Shown here in pieces: positions 35,418 to 44,186 of a DNA stretch of 64,000 nucleotides. The stretch spans positions 272,778 through 336,777 of the forward strand of contig NZ_JOIY01000004.1 in assembly GCF_000720185.1 (NCBI RefSeq), written 5' to 3'. Position 1 is the first letter of the stretch; every line of letters begins with the position of its first letter. Origin of the DNA: Streptomyces sp. NRRL S-340. GTDB taxonomy: Bacteria; Actinomycetota; Actinomycetes; Streptomycetales; Streptomycetaceae. Under the pieces are notes generated by a model. The model was not told the origin of the DNA. It made no database searches and saw nothing but the letters and a program-made list of their open reading frames with translations. The position numbers and the translations under genes are program-made.

Positions 35418-35990
35418 TTACGGCACGCGTAGTCCGGCCCGGACCGTCTTGCGTGGGAAGCGGCCTTCGGCGACGCCCCAGCGGTCGGCGAGGGCGTCGA
35501 CGAGCAGCAGTCCGCGGCCGGACTCCGCTACGGGAGCCCGGTCGGGCTCGGACAGCACCGGCTGCCGGTCACCTCGCGTGTCGGTCACCTCGACGCGCAG
35601 CGTGCGCCCGACGACGTAGAGCGTGAGGCGGAAGCCGCGGCCCGGCAGGCGGCCGTGCGCGGCCGCGTTCGCCGTCGGCTCCGCCACGACATGGCGCGCC
35701 GTCTCGCAGGGGGTGCCGGCGACGCCCCACGCGCGGAGCCGGTCGGCCGCGAGCCGCCGGACGAGCCGGGCACCTCGCGGCGCGGAGGACAGCAGCACGC
35801 TGAAGTCGCGTACCGGCGCGGCCTCTTGGTCGTACCAAGAGGGGGAGTGCCCCCGGGCTTGGGCGGCAAGACCGAGTCGCTGACGTTCACGGACGGTACG
35901 GCGGTGGGGGCTCCGAGGGCGTGCTTTCAACGGTCGCCCGACTTCCGGTCTGAGGCAGCCCCGCATCCTTGGGTTGCGGTATGGCACCAC
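35418..35990 (-). CDS. RsbW/SpoIIAB-like ATP-binding regulatory protein
   Basis: A 190-residue protein whose last 125 residues form a HATPase_c domain of the anti-sigma/serine kinase type: N-box ARHVVAEPTANAAAHG, a beta pair LTLYVVGRTLRVEVTD, and the G-box SGRGLLLVDALADRWG. The usual SEL-TNAV wording of the N-box is altered (AEPTANA). Streptomyces has dozens of such proteins, few with known partners; no sigma or antagonist gene is adjacent. Start uncertain: GTG 35990 is used, ATG 35966 is possible, and the first 55 residues are low-quality sequence. Confidence 0.7.
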   Translation of the reverse strand: MVPYRNPRMRGCLRPEVGRPLKARPRSPHRRTVRERQRLGLAAQARGHSPSWYDQEAAPVRDFSVLLSSAPRGARLVRRLAADRLRAWGVAGTPCETARHVVAEPTANAAAHGRLPGRGFRLTLYVVGRTLRVEVTDTRGDRQPVLSEPDRAPVAESGRGLLLVDALADRWGVAEGRFPRKTVRAGLRVP

Positions 35991-36070
35991 GGACTTCGTC
36001 CCGTACGCGTCCGGAGCATGACGGCGCGGGGCTCGTCCGGCCGAACGGCGAGCCGCACGCGGCCGGCCTC

Positions 36071-36934
36071 TCAGGTCGGGAACTCCCCCAGCCAGTCGTG
36101 CTGCAGCAGGTGCCTGGGCAGGTACTCGGACTCGACGCCGATGGGCATCTTGCCGTCGTAGGCCAGGGAGGCGATGGCCAGCGGACCGAGAGCGATGCTG
36201 CCGTCGATGTCGCGGGCCCGGTCCTCGTTCAGCGTCCAGTACATCTGGTGCAGCTTGAGGGCGTCCACCAGAGCGGGCGTGAAGCCCTCCTCGTCCCTGC
36301 GGACGAAGTGGTAGAAGAGGTTGATCGGCGGATACAGGATGCCCTGGAGCAGGTCGCGGGGAGCGATCGTGGCCACCGCCGGGTCCGACGCCTCGAAGGT
36401 GGCGGTCAGCTTCTCCACCAGACCGGGGCGCCGCAGCCAGTACGTCTGCAACGTGTCCACCCAGTGGTAGACGTACTCGTCGTACTGCCCCTCGGGCGAC
36501 CGCAGCCGCTCCAACGGGATCTCACACAACTCCGTCATCCGCTGCCGCTCACGGCAGATGACGGCCAGCCAGAAAGCGGTGAGCCAGTTGCCCGCGTCCG
36601 CGGTGGACAGCGGACCGACAGCAGGAAGGCTCCGCACCTTCCTGTCGATCCGGCACTCGACCGTCCCCTCGCTCGCCCCGGTCACCGCGAACAGCGCGGA
36701 ACCCAGCTGCATGGCGGTGACCGCCGCTTCCCACGTCTCCACCGCCGCCGCCGACGGGTCGGTCACACAGCGGGCGGACAGCAGCAGCAGACTCGCGCTG
36801 AACGTCGAATCGATCAGCTCGGAGGAGCTTTCAAGATCTTCGACCTTCTCCGCCAAGTGCCCGCTCAGACGCTCCGAGTACCGCTCCGCCTCCGGCCCGT
36901 CCGCCAGCCCGTGCCGGGAAATATGTACGGTCAC
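36071..36934 (-). CDS. Imm49 family immunity protein
   Basis: A 287-residue soluble, alpha-helical protein of the Imm49 type (ESSSELIDSTFSASLLLLSAR, GNWLTAFWLAVICRER, MYWTLNEDRARD, DWLGEFP ending). Imm49 proteins neutralise the C-terminal toxin domain of contact-dependent polymorphic toxins encoded immediately upstream. GTG 36934 follows AAGGGG. It overlaps, as GTGA, the stop of a short frame ending YQYRRFDISKGTLS, which I read as the last residues of the lost cognate toxin. The gene itself is full length and looks functional. Confidence 0.85.
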   Translation of the reverse strand: MTVHISRHGLADGPEAERYSERLSGHLAEKVEDLESSSELIDSTFSASLLLLSARCVTDPSAAAVETWEAAVTAMQLGSALFAVTGASEGTVECRIDRKVRSLPAVGPLSTADAGNWLTAFWLAVICRERQRMTELCEIPLERLRSPEGQYDEYVYHWVDTLQTYWLRRPGLVEKLTATFEASDPAVATIAPRDLLQGILYPPINLFYHFVRRDEEGFTPALVDALKLHQMYWTLNEDRARDIDGSIALGPLAIASLAYDGKMPIGVESEYLPRHLLQHDWLGEFPT

Positions 36935-37697
36935 GAGAGAGTCCCCTTGCTGATGTCGAACCGTCGGTATTGATAGCCGCTGTAAATTCCAGCGTTCCTT
37001 TCTCAGGCGCGATGCCCGTCAGCAGCTGTCCCAGGCCCTTCCAGGCCTGTCCGGCCGTGTCCCAGCCGTCCACGCCCACGAGGGTGCCCAGGCCGCGGAT
37101 GGTGCCCCAGACGCCGTCGACGAAGAAGCCCTTGACGAAGTTCCAGGCGTGCTGGTCGATCCGGTACCAGGGGGTCTCCTCGTCGACCGGGTCGCCCCAC
37201 GGCAGGCCCTGCGCCTGGTCGAGGTCCTCGGCCCGGTAGCCGTACATGCCCTTCTCGTGCGAACCGTCGTCCACCGTCAGCGGATCGCCGCCGACGAGTT
37301 TGACGATCTTGGCGTGGCAGTCGCGTTCGGCGGCCTGGAAGGCGGCCCAGGCGGCGTCGACCTGCGAGCGGCGGTCGTTGTTCTCCTCGACCTTGTCGCC
37401 GTCCTCCCGCCAGTCGTCGTCGTGCGCGACCGACGCACGGAAGGCGCGGGCCTCCTGGCGCAGCCGGTCCAGTGTGGCCACCAGCGGCCGTACCTCGTCC
37501 GCGTACGCGGCCAGGGCGCTCGCGACGGTCCCCAGCTCGTCGCAGAGTTCGTCGCCCGCCGCGGCCACCGGCTTCGTCGTGGCGAACAGCTTCTCCGCCT
37601 CGGGGGCCTTGCAGTACGCCGACAGGGAGTTGAAGGTGCTGTCGATGCGCGCGCCCGCGTCCCACAGGGCCGTCGCGTCCGTGCCGATGGCCGACAC
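36931..37697 (-). pseudogene. Deleted polymorphic toxin, N-terminal module plus C-terminal scrap
   Basis: Residues 1-230 from GTG 37697 match the N-terminal export/helical module of Streptomyces T7SS-type polymorphic toxins (LSAYCKAPEAEKLFATTKPV, VEENNDRRSQVDAAWAAFQAAERD, then the DGVWGTIRGLGTLVGVDGWDTAGQAWKGL hinge). At about 37012 this similarity stops; normally over 200 further residues and a toxin domain follow. The 5' frame instead runs on into the imm49 gene in a wrong frame, to 36831. In another frame, 36931-37002 encodes a plausible toxin end, ...YQYRRFDISKGTLS, with a GTGA overlap to imm49. So an internal deletion removed the toxin but kept both ends. Confidence 0.75.
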
Positions 37698-37989
37698 GTC
37701 CGCTCACGCTCCGCCGCCCCACGCAGATACGTTTCGTCGGCTCCTCCGCCGCGCAGCACGGCGCCAGAGCCGCCGGGCGCGAAAGGAAGGACCGATCGAT
37801 CATTTGTATCAAGGGGATCCCGGACGGCCTCAACCCGAATCAGGCCGGACCGTCCGCGTCGCGCCGGATGCCCAGGGACGGCGGGAAGCCTGCGGCCTCG
37901 CCGCCCCCCGCCTCTCCGGGAGAAGACGACGGCGGGACGCCGGGGTCCGGCGGAGCCCGCTCAGTCCGCCCGGAGCCGCCCGGCCGGCC

Positions 37990-38184
37990 TCAGAACTTCA
38001 GGCTGCCGATCATCCCCGCCACGTTCTTGGTCAGTTCGCTGATCGTCGGGGCGACCGTCGAAGAGGCCAGGTAGAAGCCGAGGAGGACGCACACGACCGC
38101 GTGACCTCCCTTCAGCCCCGACTTCTTGATCAGCAAGAAGACGATGATCGCCAGCAGCACCACCGCCGAAATCGAGAGTGCCAC
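37990..38184 (-). CDS. Small conserved membrane protein (64 aa)
   Basis: A 64-residue protein with two hydrophobic segments (LSISAVVLLAIIVFLLIKK at the N-terminus, and AVVCVLLGFYLASSTVA), joined by a basic turn, and an amphipathic C-terminus. GGAGG lies about 9 bp before the GTG start, which supports a real gene despite its size. Proteins of this kind recur in Streptomyces next to ABC or T7-related genes; no function known. It borders the toxin relic, with 292 bp between them. Confidence 0.75.
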   Translation of the reverse strand: MALSISAVVLLAIIVFLLIKKSGLKGGHAVVCVLLGFYLASSTVAPTISELTKNVAGMIGSLKF

Positions 38185-38358
38185 GGCGGCTCACCTCCAA
38201 AGATCCCAGGACGCGGGGGGTGTCGGGGGGTCGGACTATGGGGGCAGATAAATCCACGCAACGGTCAGCAGGTTCATACCCACTATGCGCTAACGATCAT
38301 AACTATCCGCACGCGCGCATCGCTCGGCGCACGGCCGCACAAGGGGGCGCATGGCCAA

Positions 38359-38364
38359 TATGGT
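38359..38364 (+). promoter_or_regulatory. -10 element of leaderless S9 peptidase transcript
   Basis: TATGGT ends 6 bp before the ATG at 38371, with no ribosome-binding site. Confidence 0.5.
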
Positions 38365-38370
38365 CTTGGT

Positions 38371-40506
38371 ATGACGACCGAGCCTGTCTCCTTCCCCCGG
38401 CAGCACGCACGCACCCAGCGGTTCACGCTCGGCGCACCGCGCGCCTTCACCGTCGCTCCCGACGCCTCCCGTGTCGTGTTCCTGCGCTCCGACTCCGGTA
38501 CGGACCGGGCCAGTTCACTGCGGGTCCTGGACCTGGCCGAACGCCGGGAGCGCGTGGCCGCGGACCCGCGTACCCTCCTCGGCGGCGCCCTGGAGAACCT
38601 CTCCTCCGAGGAACGCGCGCGCCGCGAGCGCACCCGTGAGGGCGGTGCGGGCATCGTGGGCTACGCCACCGACAACGCCGTGGAGTTGGCGTCCTTCGCC
38701 TTGTCGGGCCGGCTGTTCACGGCCGAGCTGCGGGCGGGCACGGCTCGTGAACTGCCCGTATCCGGGCCGGTGATCGACCCGCGCCCCTCTCCGGACGGAC
38801 GCCACATCGCCTACGTCGCCGCCGGCGCGCTGCGGGTGGTCGGCGCCGAGGGCGACGGCGACCGGGCGCTCGCCGAGCCCGAGTCCGCCACCGTCACCTA
38901 CGGCCTCGCGGAGTTCATCGCGGCCGAGGAGATGCACCGCCACCGGGGCTTTTGGTGGGCACCGCAGTCGGACCGGCTGCTCGTGGCACGTGCGGACGAC
39001 GCGCCGGTGCGCCAGTGGTGGATCTCCGATCCGGCGCGGCCCGAGCGGGAACCCCGCCAGGTCCGGTACCCGGCCGCGGGAACGCCCAACGCCGACGTAC
39101 GGTTGTTCGTGATCGGCCTGGACGGAGCGCGCACGGAGGTCTCCTGGGACCGGGCCCGCTACCCGTACCTGGCGAGTGTGCACTGGTCAGCGGCGGGTGC
39201 GCCGCTGCTCCTGGTGCAGGCGCGGGACCAGCGCAGCCAGCTGTACCTGGCCGTGGACGCGGACTCGGGCGCGACCCGCATGGTGCACGCGGACGAAGAT
39301 CTAGATTGGCTTGATCTTTTCCCCGGTGTGCCGTGCTGGAGCCCCTCCGGACAGCTCGTGCGCCTGGCGGACGAAGGGGGCGCGCGGGTTCTGGCGGTCG
39401 GCGAACGCCCGTTGACCGGAGCGCAGTTGCACGTCCGGGCGGTACTCGACGTCGCCGAGGGCGATGTCCTCGTCTCCGCCTCCGCCGGTGCGGAGGCCAC
39501 CGCCGCGGAGATCGGCGAGACGCACGTGTACCGGGTCAACGAGCTGGGCGTGGAGCGCGTCAGCCAGGAGCCCGGCGTGCACACGGCGGTGCGTGCGGGC
39601 GAGGTGACCGTGCTGGTGTCGGCGACCCTGGACCGGCCGGGGTCGCGGGTGCGGGTGCTGCGGGCCGGCGAGGAGGTGGCGTTCATCGCCTCGCACGCCG
39701 AGGTGCCCGGCATCACCCCGCGCGTGACTCTCACCGAGGGGGGCGCACGCCGAATTCCGTGCGCCGTGCTTATGCCTACGGACTACCCCCGTGACACAGC
39801 CACCGCCGCCCCACTGCCCGTCCTCCTCGACCCCTACGGCGGCCCGCACGGTCCCCGGGTGATGGCCGCCCACAACGCGTACCTCACCTCCCAGTGGTTC
39901 GCCGACCAGGGCTTCGCGGTGGTCGTCGCAGACGGCCGCGGCACCCCGGGCCGCTCCCCCGCCTGGGAGAAGGCGATCCACCACGACTTCACCGCCACCC
40001 TGGACGACCAGATCGAGGCGCTCCAGGACCTCGCCAAGACCCATCCGCTCGACCTCAGCCGGGTGGCGATCCGCGGCTGGTCCTACGGCGGTTACCTCTC
40101 CGCCCTCGCCGTGCTGCGCCGCCCGGACGTCTTCCACGCGGGCATCGCCGGCGCCCCGGTCACCGACTGGCGCCTCTACGACACCCACTACACCGAGCGG
40201 TACCTGGGCGACCCGGCCGCGGACCCGGGGCCGTACGAGCGGTCCTCGCTCGTCACCGAGGACGGCGCCCTGTCCGCGCCCGCCGCGCCGCACCGCCCGC
40301 TGATGATCGTGCACGGCCTGGCCGACGACAACGTGGTGGTCGCGCACGCCCTGCGGCTCTCCTCCGCGCTGCTCGCCGCCGGCCGGCCGCACGAGGTGCT
40401 GCCGCTGTCGGGGGTCACCCACATGACCCCGCAGGAACAGGTCGCGGAGAACCTGCTGCTGCTCCAGGTGGACTTCCTCAAGCGGTCGCTCGGCCTCGGC
40501 GGCTGA
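38371..40506 (+). CDS. S9 family (dipeptidyl-peptidase IV-like) serine peptidase
   Basis: A 711-residue cytoplasmic peptidase without signal peptide. Residues about 30-460 form the beta-propeller (DPP IV N domain) that admits only short peptides; the C-terminal alpha/beta hydrolase has the triad S571 (GWSYGGY), D652 (HGLADDNV) and H684 (GVTHMTPQ). A Glu pair in EFIAAEEMHRHRG fits the DPP IV residues that bind the free N-terminus, so it should cut dipeptides from imported oligopeptides. Two oligopeptide ABC operons follow directly, a sensible pairing. A much longer frame begins at 37246 but is shadow. Confidence 0.92.
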   Translation: MTTEPVSFPRQHARTQRFTLGAPRAFTVAPDASRVVFLRSDSGTDRASSLRVLDLAERRERVAADPRTLLGGALENLSSEERARRERTREGGAGIVGYATDNAVELASFALSGRLFTAELRAGTARELPVSGPVIDPRPSPDGRHIAYVAAGALRVVGAEGDGDRALAEPESATVTYGLAEFIAAEEMHRHRGFWWAPQSDRLLVARADDAPVRQWWISDPARPEREPRQVRYPAAGTPNADVRLFVIGLDGARTEVSWDRARYPYLASVHWSAAGAPLLLVQARDQRSQLYLAVDADSGATRMVHADEDLDWLDLFPGVPCWSPSGQLVRLADEGGARVLAVGERPLTGAQLHVRAVLDVAEGDVLVSASAGAEATAAEIGETHVYRVNELGVERVSQEPGVHTAVRAGEVTVLVSATLDRPGSRVRVLRAGEEVAFIASHAEVPGITPRVTLTEGGARRIPCAVLMPTDYPRDTATAAPLPVLLDPYGGPHGPRVMAAHNAYLTSQWFADQGFAVVVADGRGTPGRSPAWEKAIHHDFTATLDDQIEALQDLAKTHPLDLSRVAIRGWSYGGYLSALAVLRRPDVFHAGIAGAPVTDWRLYDTHYTERYLGDPAADPGPYERSSLVTEDGALSAPAAPHRPLMIVHGLADDNVVVAHALRLSSALLAAGRPHEVLPLSGVTHMTPQEQVAENLLLLQVDFLKRSLGLGG

Positions 40507-40669
40507 GCCGGCACGGCGAGGGGCCGGACACGCCGGCGGGCCGGGCGCACCGCTCCCCCGCAAGGGGGGGGCGGGACGCACCCGGCCCGCGAACGGCACC
40601 CGCACGGCCGTACCGCCTCATCCTGCCGTCCGCGCGTATCGGCCCCGTTTCCGCGGCGTTGCCCGCGTG

Positions 40670-41457
40670 TCACCGCACGGTCTGCCGCTCCGCCGCGAAG
40701 TGGCAGGCCGAGTCGTGGGCGGCCGGGCCGGGCGTGTGGCGGAACTCGGCGGGGACGGCCAGCAGCGGTACCTCCCGCGCGCAGCGCTCGCGGGCCTTGA
40801 AGCAGCGGGTGCGGAATCGGCAGCCCGAGGGGATGTCCGCCGGGGACGGCACGTCACCGGTGAGGATGATCCGCTCGCGCCGCTCGCGGGCCTCCGGGTC
40901 CGGCACCGGGACCGCCGACAGCAGCGCCTGCGTGTACGGGTGCGTCGCGTGGTCGTAGATCTGCTCGTCCGTGCCGGTCTCCACGATCCGGCCCAGATAC
41001 ATGACCGCGACCCGGTCGGAGATGTGCCGCACGATCGACAGGTCGTGCGCGATGAAGACGTAGGAGAGGTCGAACTCCGCCTGCAGCCGCTCCATCAGGT
41101 TGATCACCTGGGCCTGCACGGAGACGTCGAGGGCGGAGACCGGCTCGTCGGCGACGATGACCTCCGGGCGCAGGGCGAGGCCGCGGGCGATGCCGATGCG
41201 CTGGCGCTGACCGCCGGAGAACTGGTGCGGGTAGCGGTTGATGCACTCGGGGTTGAGACCGACGACGTCCAGCAGTTCCTGCACCTTGCGGCGCCGGTCG
41301 CCCTTCGGGGCCACCTCGGGGTGGATGTCGAAGGGCTCGCCGAGAAGTCGACGCCGTCGACCGCCCTGACCGCGCCGACCTGCTTCCTGAAGAGGATGCC
41401 CCGGGTGAGCGGGTAGTGCTTGACCAGCCCGGCGACCTCCAGCAGCGGCTCAGCCAT
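40670..41457 (-). pseudogene. Oligopeptide ABC ATPase (DppF/OppF type), internal deletion, operon 1
   Basis: The 5' part from ATG 41457 ([20 protein letters not shown] to [11 protein letters not shown]) and the 3' part ([19 protein letters not shown], signature [14 protein letters not shown], Walker B, switch His, C-terminal Cys-rich oligopeptide tail) are in different frames. About 90 residues are missing at 41347/41348, including the Walker A loop and Q-loop. The 103 bp abutting the break (41245-41347) are identical to 46593-46695 in operon 2. Probably intact in the organism and damaged in assembly. As written, no functional ATPase can be made. Confidence 0.8.
41245..41347. repeat. 103-bp block identical to 46593-46695
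   Basis: Part of the dppF-type genes of both operons; identity ends exactly at the deletion junction in each copy. Confidence 0.9.
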
Positions 41458-42261
41458 CCAGGCACTCCCTCCAGAAGTGGCAGGCGGACCCGCGCTGTTC
41501 GTCCACCGGGTGGAGGGGTGGTACGTCGGTGCGGCACACGTCCCGGGCCATCGGGCAGCGCGGGTGGAAGGCGCACCCGGAGGGGATGCGTGTGAGGCCG
41601 GGCGGCAGGCCCTTGATGGCGTACAGCTCGCGGCCCTTGTGGTCCAGGCGCGGGATGGAGTCCAGCAGGCCCTTGGTGTAGGGGTGCGCGGGCGCCTTGT
41701 AGAGGTCGTGGACGGGGGCGGTCTCCACGATCCGGCCCGCGTACATCACCGCGATCCGGTCGGCGACGTCGGCCACCACGCCCAGGTCGTGGGTGATCAG
41801 GACGAGCCCCATGTCGTACTCGCGCTGCAGCTCCGCGAGCAGGTCCATCACCTGGGCCTGGACCGTCACGTCGAGGGCCGTGGTCGGCTCGTCGGCGATG
41901 ATCAGGTCCGGCTCAACATCTCGCCGAGCTGGTCGCCCACGGTGAGCACGGGGTTGAGGGCGGACAGCGCGTCCTGGAAGATCATCGCGATCCCGGCGCC
42001 CCGGATCCGCCGCCGCTCGTCCTCCGGCAGCTTCAGCAGGTCCCGGCCGCGGAAGAGGATCTCGCCGCCGGTGATGCGGCCGGGCGGCATGTCGAGGATG
42101 CCCATGATCGCCTGCGCGGTCACGGACTTGCCGGAGCCGGACTCGCCGAGCACGGCGAGGGTCTGGCCCGCGTCCACCTCGTAGGTGACGCCGTTGACGG
42201 CGTGGGCGACGCCGTCGCGGGTGCGGAACTCCACGTGCAGGTCGCGGACTTGGAGCAGCAT
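41450..42261 (-). pseudogene. Oligopeptide ABC ATPase (DppD/OppD type), internal deletion, operon 1
   Basis: The first 115 residues from ATG 42261 contain Walker A (GESGSGKS) and the Q-loop ([15 protein letters not shown]) and end at VGDQLGEML. The reading then shifts frame at 41914/41915 and resumes as [18 protein letters not shown] with Walker B, D-loop and switch His. The helical domain with the LSGGM signature, about 60 residues, is gone. The 99 bp at the break (41816-41914) are identical to 47305-47403 in operon 2. Read as an assembly artefact. The stop overlaps the start of the next ATPase by 8 bp. Confidence 0.8.
41816..41914. repeat. 99-bp block identical to 47305-47403
   Basis: Part of the dppD-type genes of both operons; identity ends exactly at the deletion junction in each copy. 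Confidence 0.9.
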
Positions 42262-42268
42262 CGCGCCG

Positions 42269-43264
42269 TCACCTCAGCTTGGGGTCGAGGGCGTCGCGGA
42301 CCGCGTCGCCGAGCATGATGAAGGCCAGCACGGTGACGGCCAGGGCGCCGGCGGGCCACAGCAGCGCGTGCGGGGCGTTGCGGACGTAGGGCGAGGCGGC
42401 GGAGATCTGGATGCCCCAGGAGACGCTCGGCGGTTTCAGTCCGACCCCCAGGTAGGACAGGGTGGCCTCCAGGGCGATGTACGTGCCGAGGGCGATGGTG
42501 GCGACCACGATCACGGGGGCGACGGCGTTGGGCGCGATGTGGCGCAGCAGGATCCGGCTGTCGGAGGCGCCGAGGGCGCGGGCGGCCTGCACGTAGTCGT
42601 GCTGCTTGGCGGTGATGACGGAGCCGCGGGCGATGCGGTAGATCTGCGGCCAGCCGAGCAGCACGATGAACCCGACGACGGGCCAGACGGTGTTGCTGGT
42701 GACCACGGACAGCAGGACCAGGCCGCCGAGGACGACGGGGATGGCGAAGAAGATGTCGGTGACGCGGGAGAGGACCGCGTCCCAGGCCCCGCCGAAGTAA
42801 CCGCCGAGGGCGCCGAGGACGGAGCCGAGGACGGCGACGCCGAGGGTGGCGCAGACCCCGACGGTGACGGAGGCCCGGGCGCCGTGCACGGTGCGGGTGT
42901 ACACGTCGCAGCCCTGGCCGTCGAATCCGAAGGGGTGGCCGGGCGAGGAGCCGTCCTGGGCCCGGGCCAGGTCGCAGGACAGGGGGTTGCCGGGGGCGAT
43001 CAGGGAGGGCCGGATCGCGATGACGATCAGGAAGCAGATCACCAGTGCGGAGAGCAGGAAGACGGGGTTGCGGCGCAGGTCGCGCCAGGCGTCGGACCAC
43101 AGCGAGCGGGGCCGCTCCCCCGGGCCCGCGCCGTCGGCCGCCCCGCCCGGCGCCGGTGCCAGGGTGGTCGCCTCGCTCGCCGCGAGGTCCATCCCGCCGC
43201 CCATCCCGGTCCCCGCGACGGCGCCCTCGGGTTCGTGCGGCTGCGGCGGCTGCTGCTCAGGCAT
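42269..43264 (-). CDS. Oligopeptide ABC permease, DppC/OppC type, operon 1
   Basis: A 331-residue permease. A Pro/Ala-rich cytoplasmic start leads into SLWSDAWRDLRRNPVFL and six membrane segments, with the BPD_transp_1 loop RALGASDSRILLRHIAPN that docks on the ATPase. The first extracytoplasmic loop contains GHPFGFDGQGCDVYTR, the usual OppC form. It overlaps the DppB-type gene by 8 bp and lies 7 bp before the DppD gene, so the operon is compact. Intact. Confidence 0.9.
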   Translation of the reverse strand: MPEQQPPQPHEPEGAVAGTGMGGGMDLAASEATTLAPAPGGAADGAGPGERPRSLWSDAWRDLRRNPVFLLSALVICFLIVIAIRPSLIAPGNPLSCDLARAQDGSSPGHPFGFDGQGCDVYTRTVHGARASVTVGVCATLGVAVLGSVLGALGGYFGGAWDAVLSRVTDIFFAIPVVLGGLVLLSVVTSNTVWPVVGFIVLLGWPQIYRIARGSVITAKQHDYVQAARALGASDSRILLRHIAPNAVAPVIVVATIALGTYIALEATLSYLGVGLKPPSVSWGIQISAASPYVRNAPHALLWPAGALAVTVLAFIMLGDAVRDALDPKLR

Positions 43265-44180
43265 AGCGGATCCTCGGGTCGAGTACGGCGTACAGCAGGT
43301 CCACCAGCAGGTTGGCGACGAGGAAGACCAGCACGAGGACGGTGACGAAGCCGACGACGGTCTGCGTGTTCTGCCGCAGGATGCCCTGGTAGAGCTGGTA
43401 GCCCACGCCGTGGATGTTGAAGATGCGCTCGGTGACGATGGCGCCGCCCATCAGCGCGCCGATGTCGGTGCCGATGAAGGTGACCACGGGGATGAGGGAG
43501 TTGCGCAGCAGGTGCCGTACGACGACGCGGCGGCGCGGCAGGCCCTTGGCGACGGCGGTGCGGACGTAGTCGGCGCGCCGGTTCTCGGCGATGGAGGTGC
43601 GGGTCAGCCGGGTGACGTAGGCGAGGGAGACGGAGGCGAGGACCAGGCCGGGCACGATCAGTTCGTCGAAGGAGGCCTCCGGCGGGACGGACGGCCGGAT
43701 CCAGCCCCAGGTGACGCCCAGCAGCAGTTGCAGCAGCAGACCGGTGACGAAGGTGGGCACGGAGATGACGACGAGGGTGAGCAGCAGGACGGTGGTGTCC
43801 ACGGGCCGGCCGCGCCGCAGCCCGGTCACCACGCCCAGGGTGATGCCGATGACGATCTCCAGGACGATCGCGACGACGGTGAGCCGGATGGTCACCGGGA
43901 AGGCGGCGCCCATCAGTTCGGTGACGGGCTGGCCGTTGAAGGCGGTGCCGAAGTCGCCGGTGAAGACGTTGGCCATGTAGGTCGCGTACTGCTGCCACAG
44001 CGGCTTGTCGAGGCCGAACTCCCGCTTGAGCTGGGCGGCGGTGGCGGTGTCGCAGGCACGTTCGCCGCACAGCCCGGCGACGGGGTCGCCCATCACGTTG
44101 ACCATGACGAAGATGAGCAGGGTGGCCCCGACGAAGACGGGGATCATCTGGAGCAGGCGTCTGACGACGTAGCGTCCCAT
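43257..44180 (-). CDS. Oligopeptide ABC permease, DppB/OppB type, operon 1
   Basis: A 307-residue permease with six membrane segments, starting MGRYVVRRLLQMIPVFVGATL, the stereotyped OppB opening. The EAA coupling loop is TAVAKGLPRRRVVVRHLLRNSL. The first periplasmic loop has two cysteines (LCGERACDTATA), unlike its operon 2 paralogue. It directly follows the binding-protein gene and overlaps DppC. Intact. Confidence 0.9.
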   Translation of the reverse strand: MGRYVVRRLLQMIPVFVGATLLIFVMVNVMGDPVAGLCGERACDTATAAQLKREFGLDKPLWQQYATYMANVFTGDFGTAFNGQPVTELMGAAFPVTIRLTVVAIVLEIVIGITLGVVTGLRRGRPVDTTVLLLTLVVISVPTFVTGLLLQLLLGVTWGWIRPSVPPEASFDELIVPGLVLASVSLAYVTRLTRTSIAENRRADYVRTAVAKGLPRRRVVVRHLLRNSLIPVVTFIGTDIGALMGGAIVTERIFNIHGVGYQLYQGILRQNTQTVVGFVTVLVLVFLVANLLVDLLYAVLDPRIRYA

Positions 44181-44186
44181 GGCGGG

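Noticed and set aside
36831..36930. C-terminal tail of the frame starting at 37697 as a genuine protein end
   Set aside because: It overlaps the imm49 coding region in another frame and its sequence is low complexity; it is run-on after the deletion.
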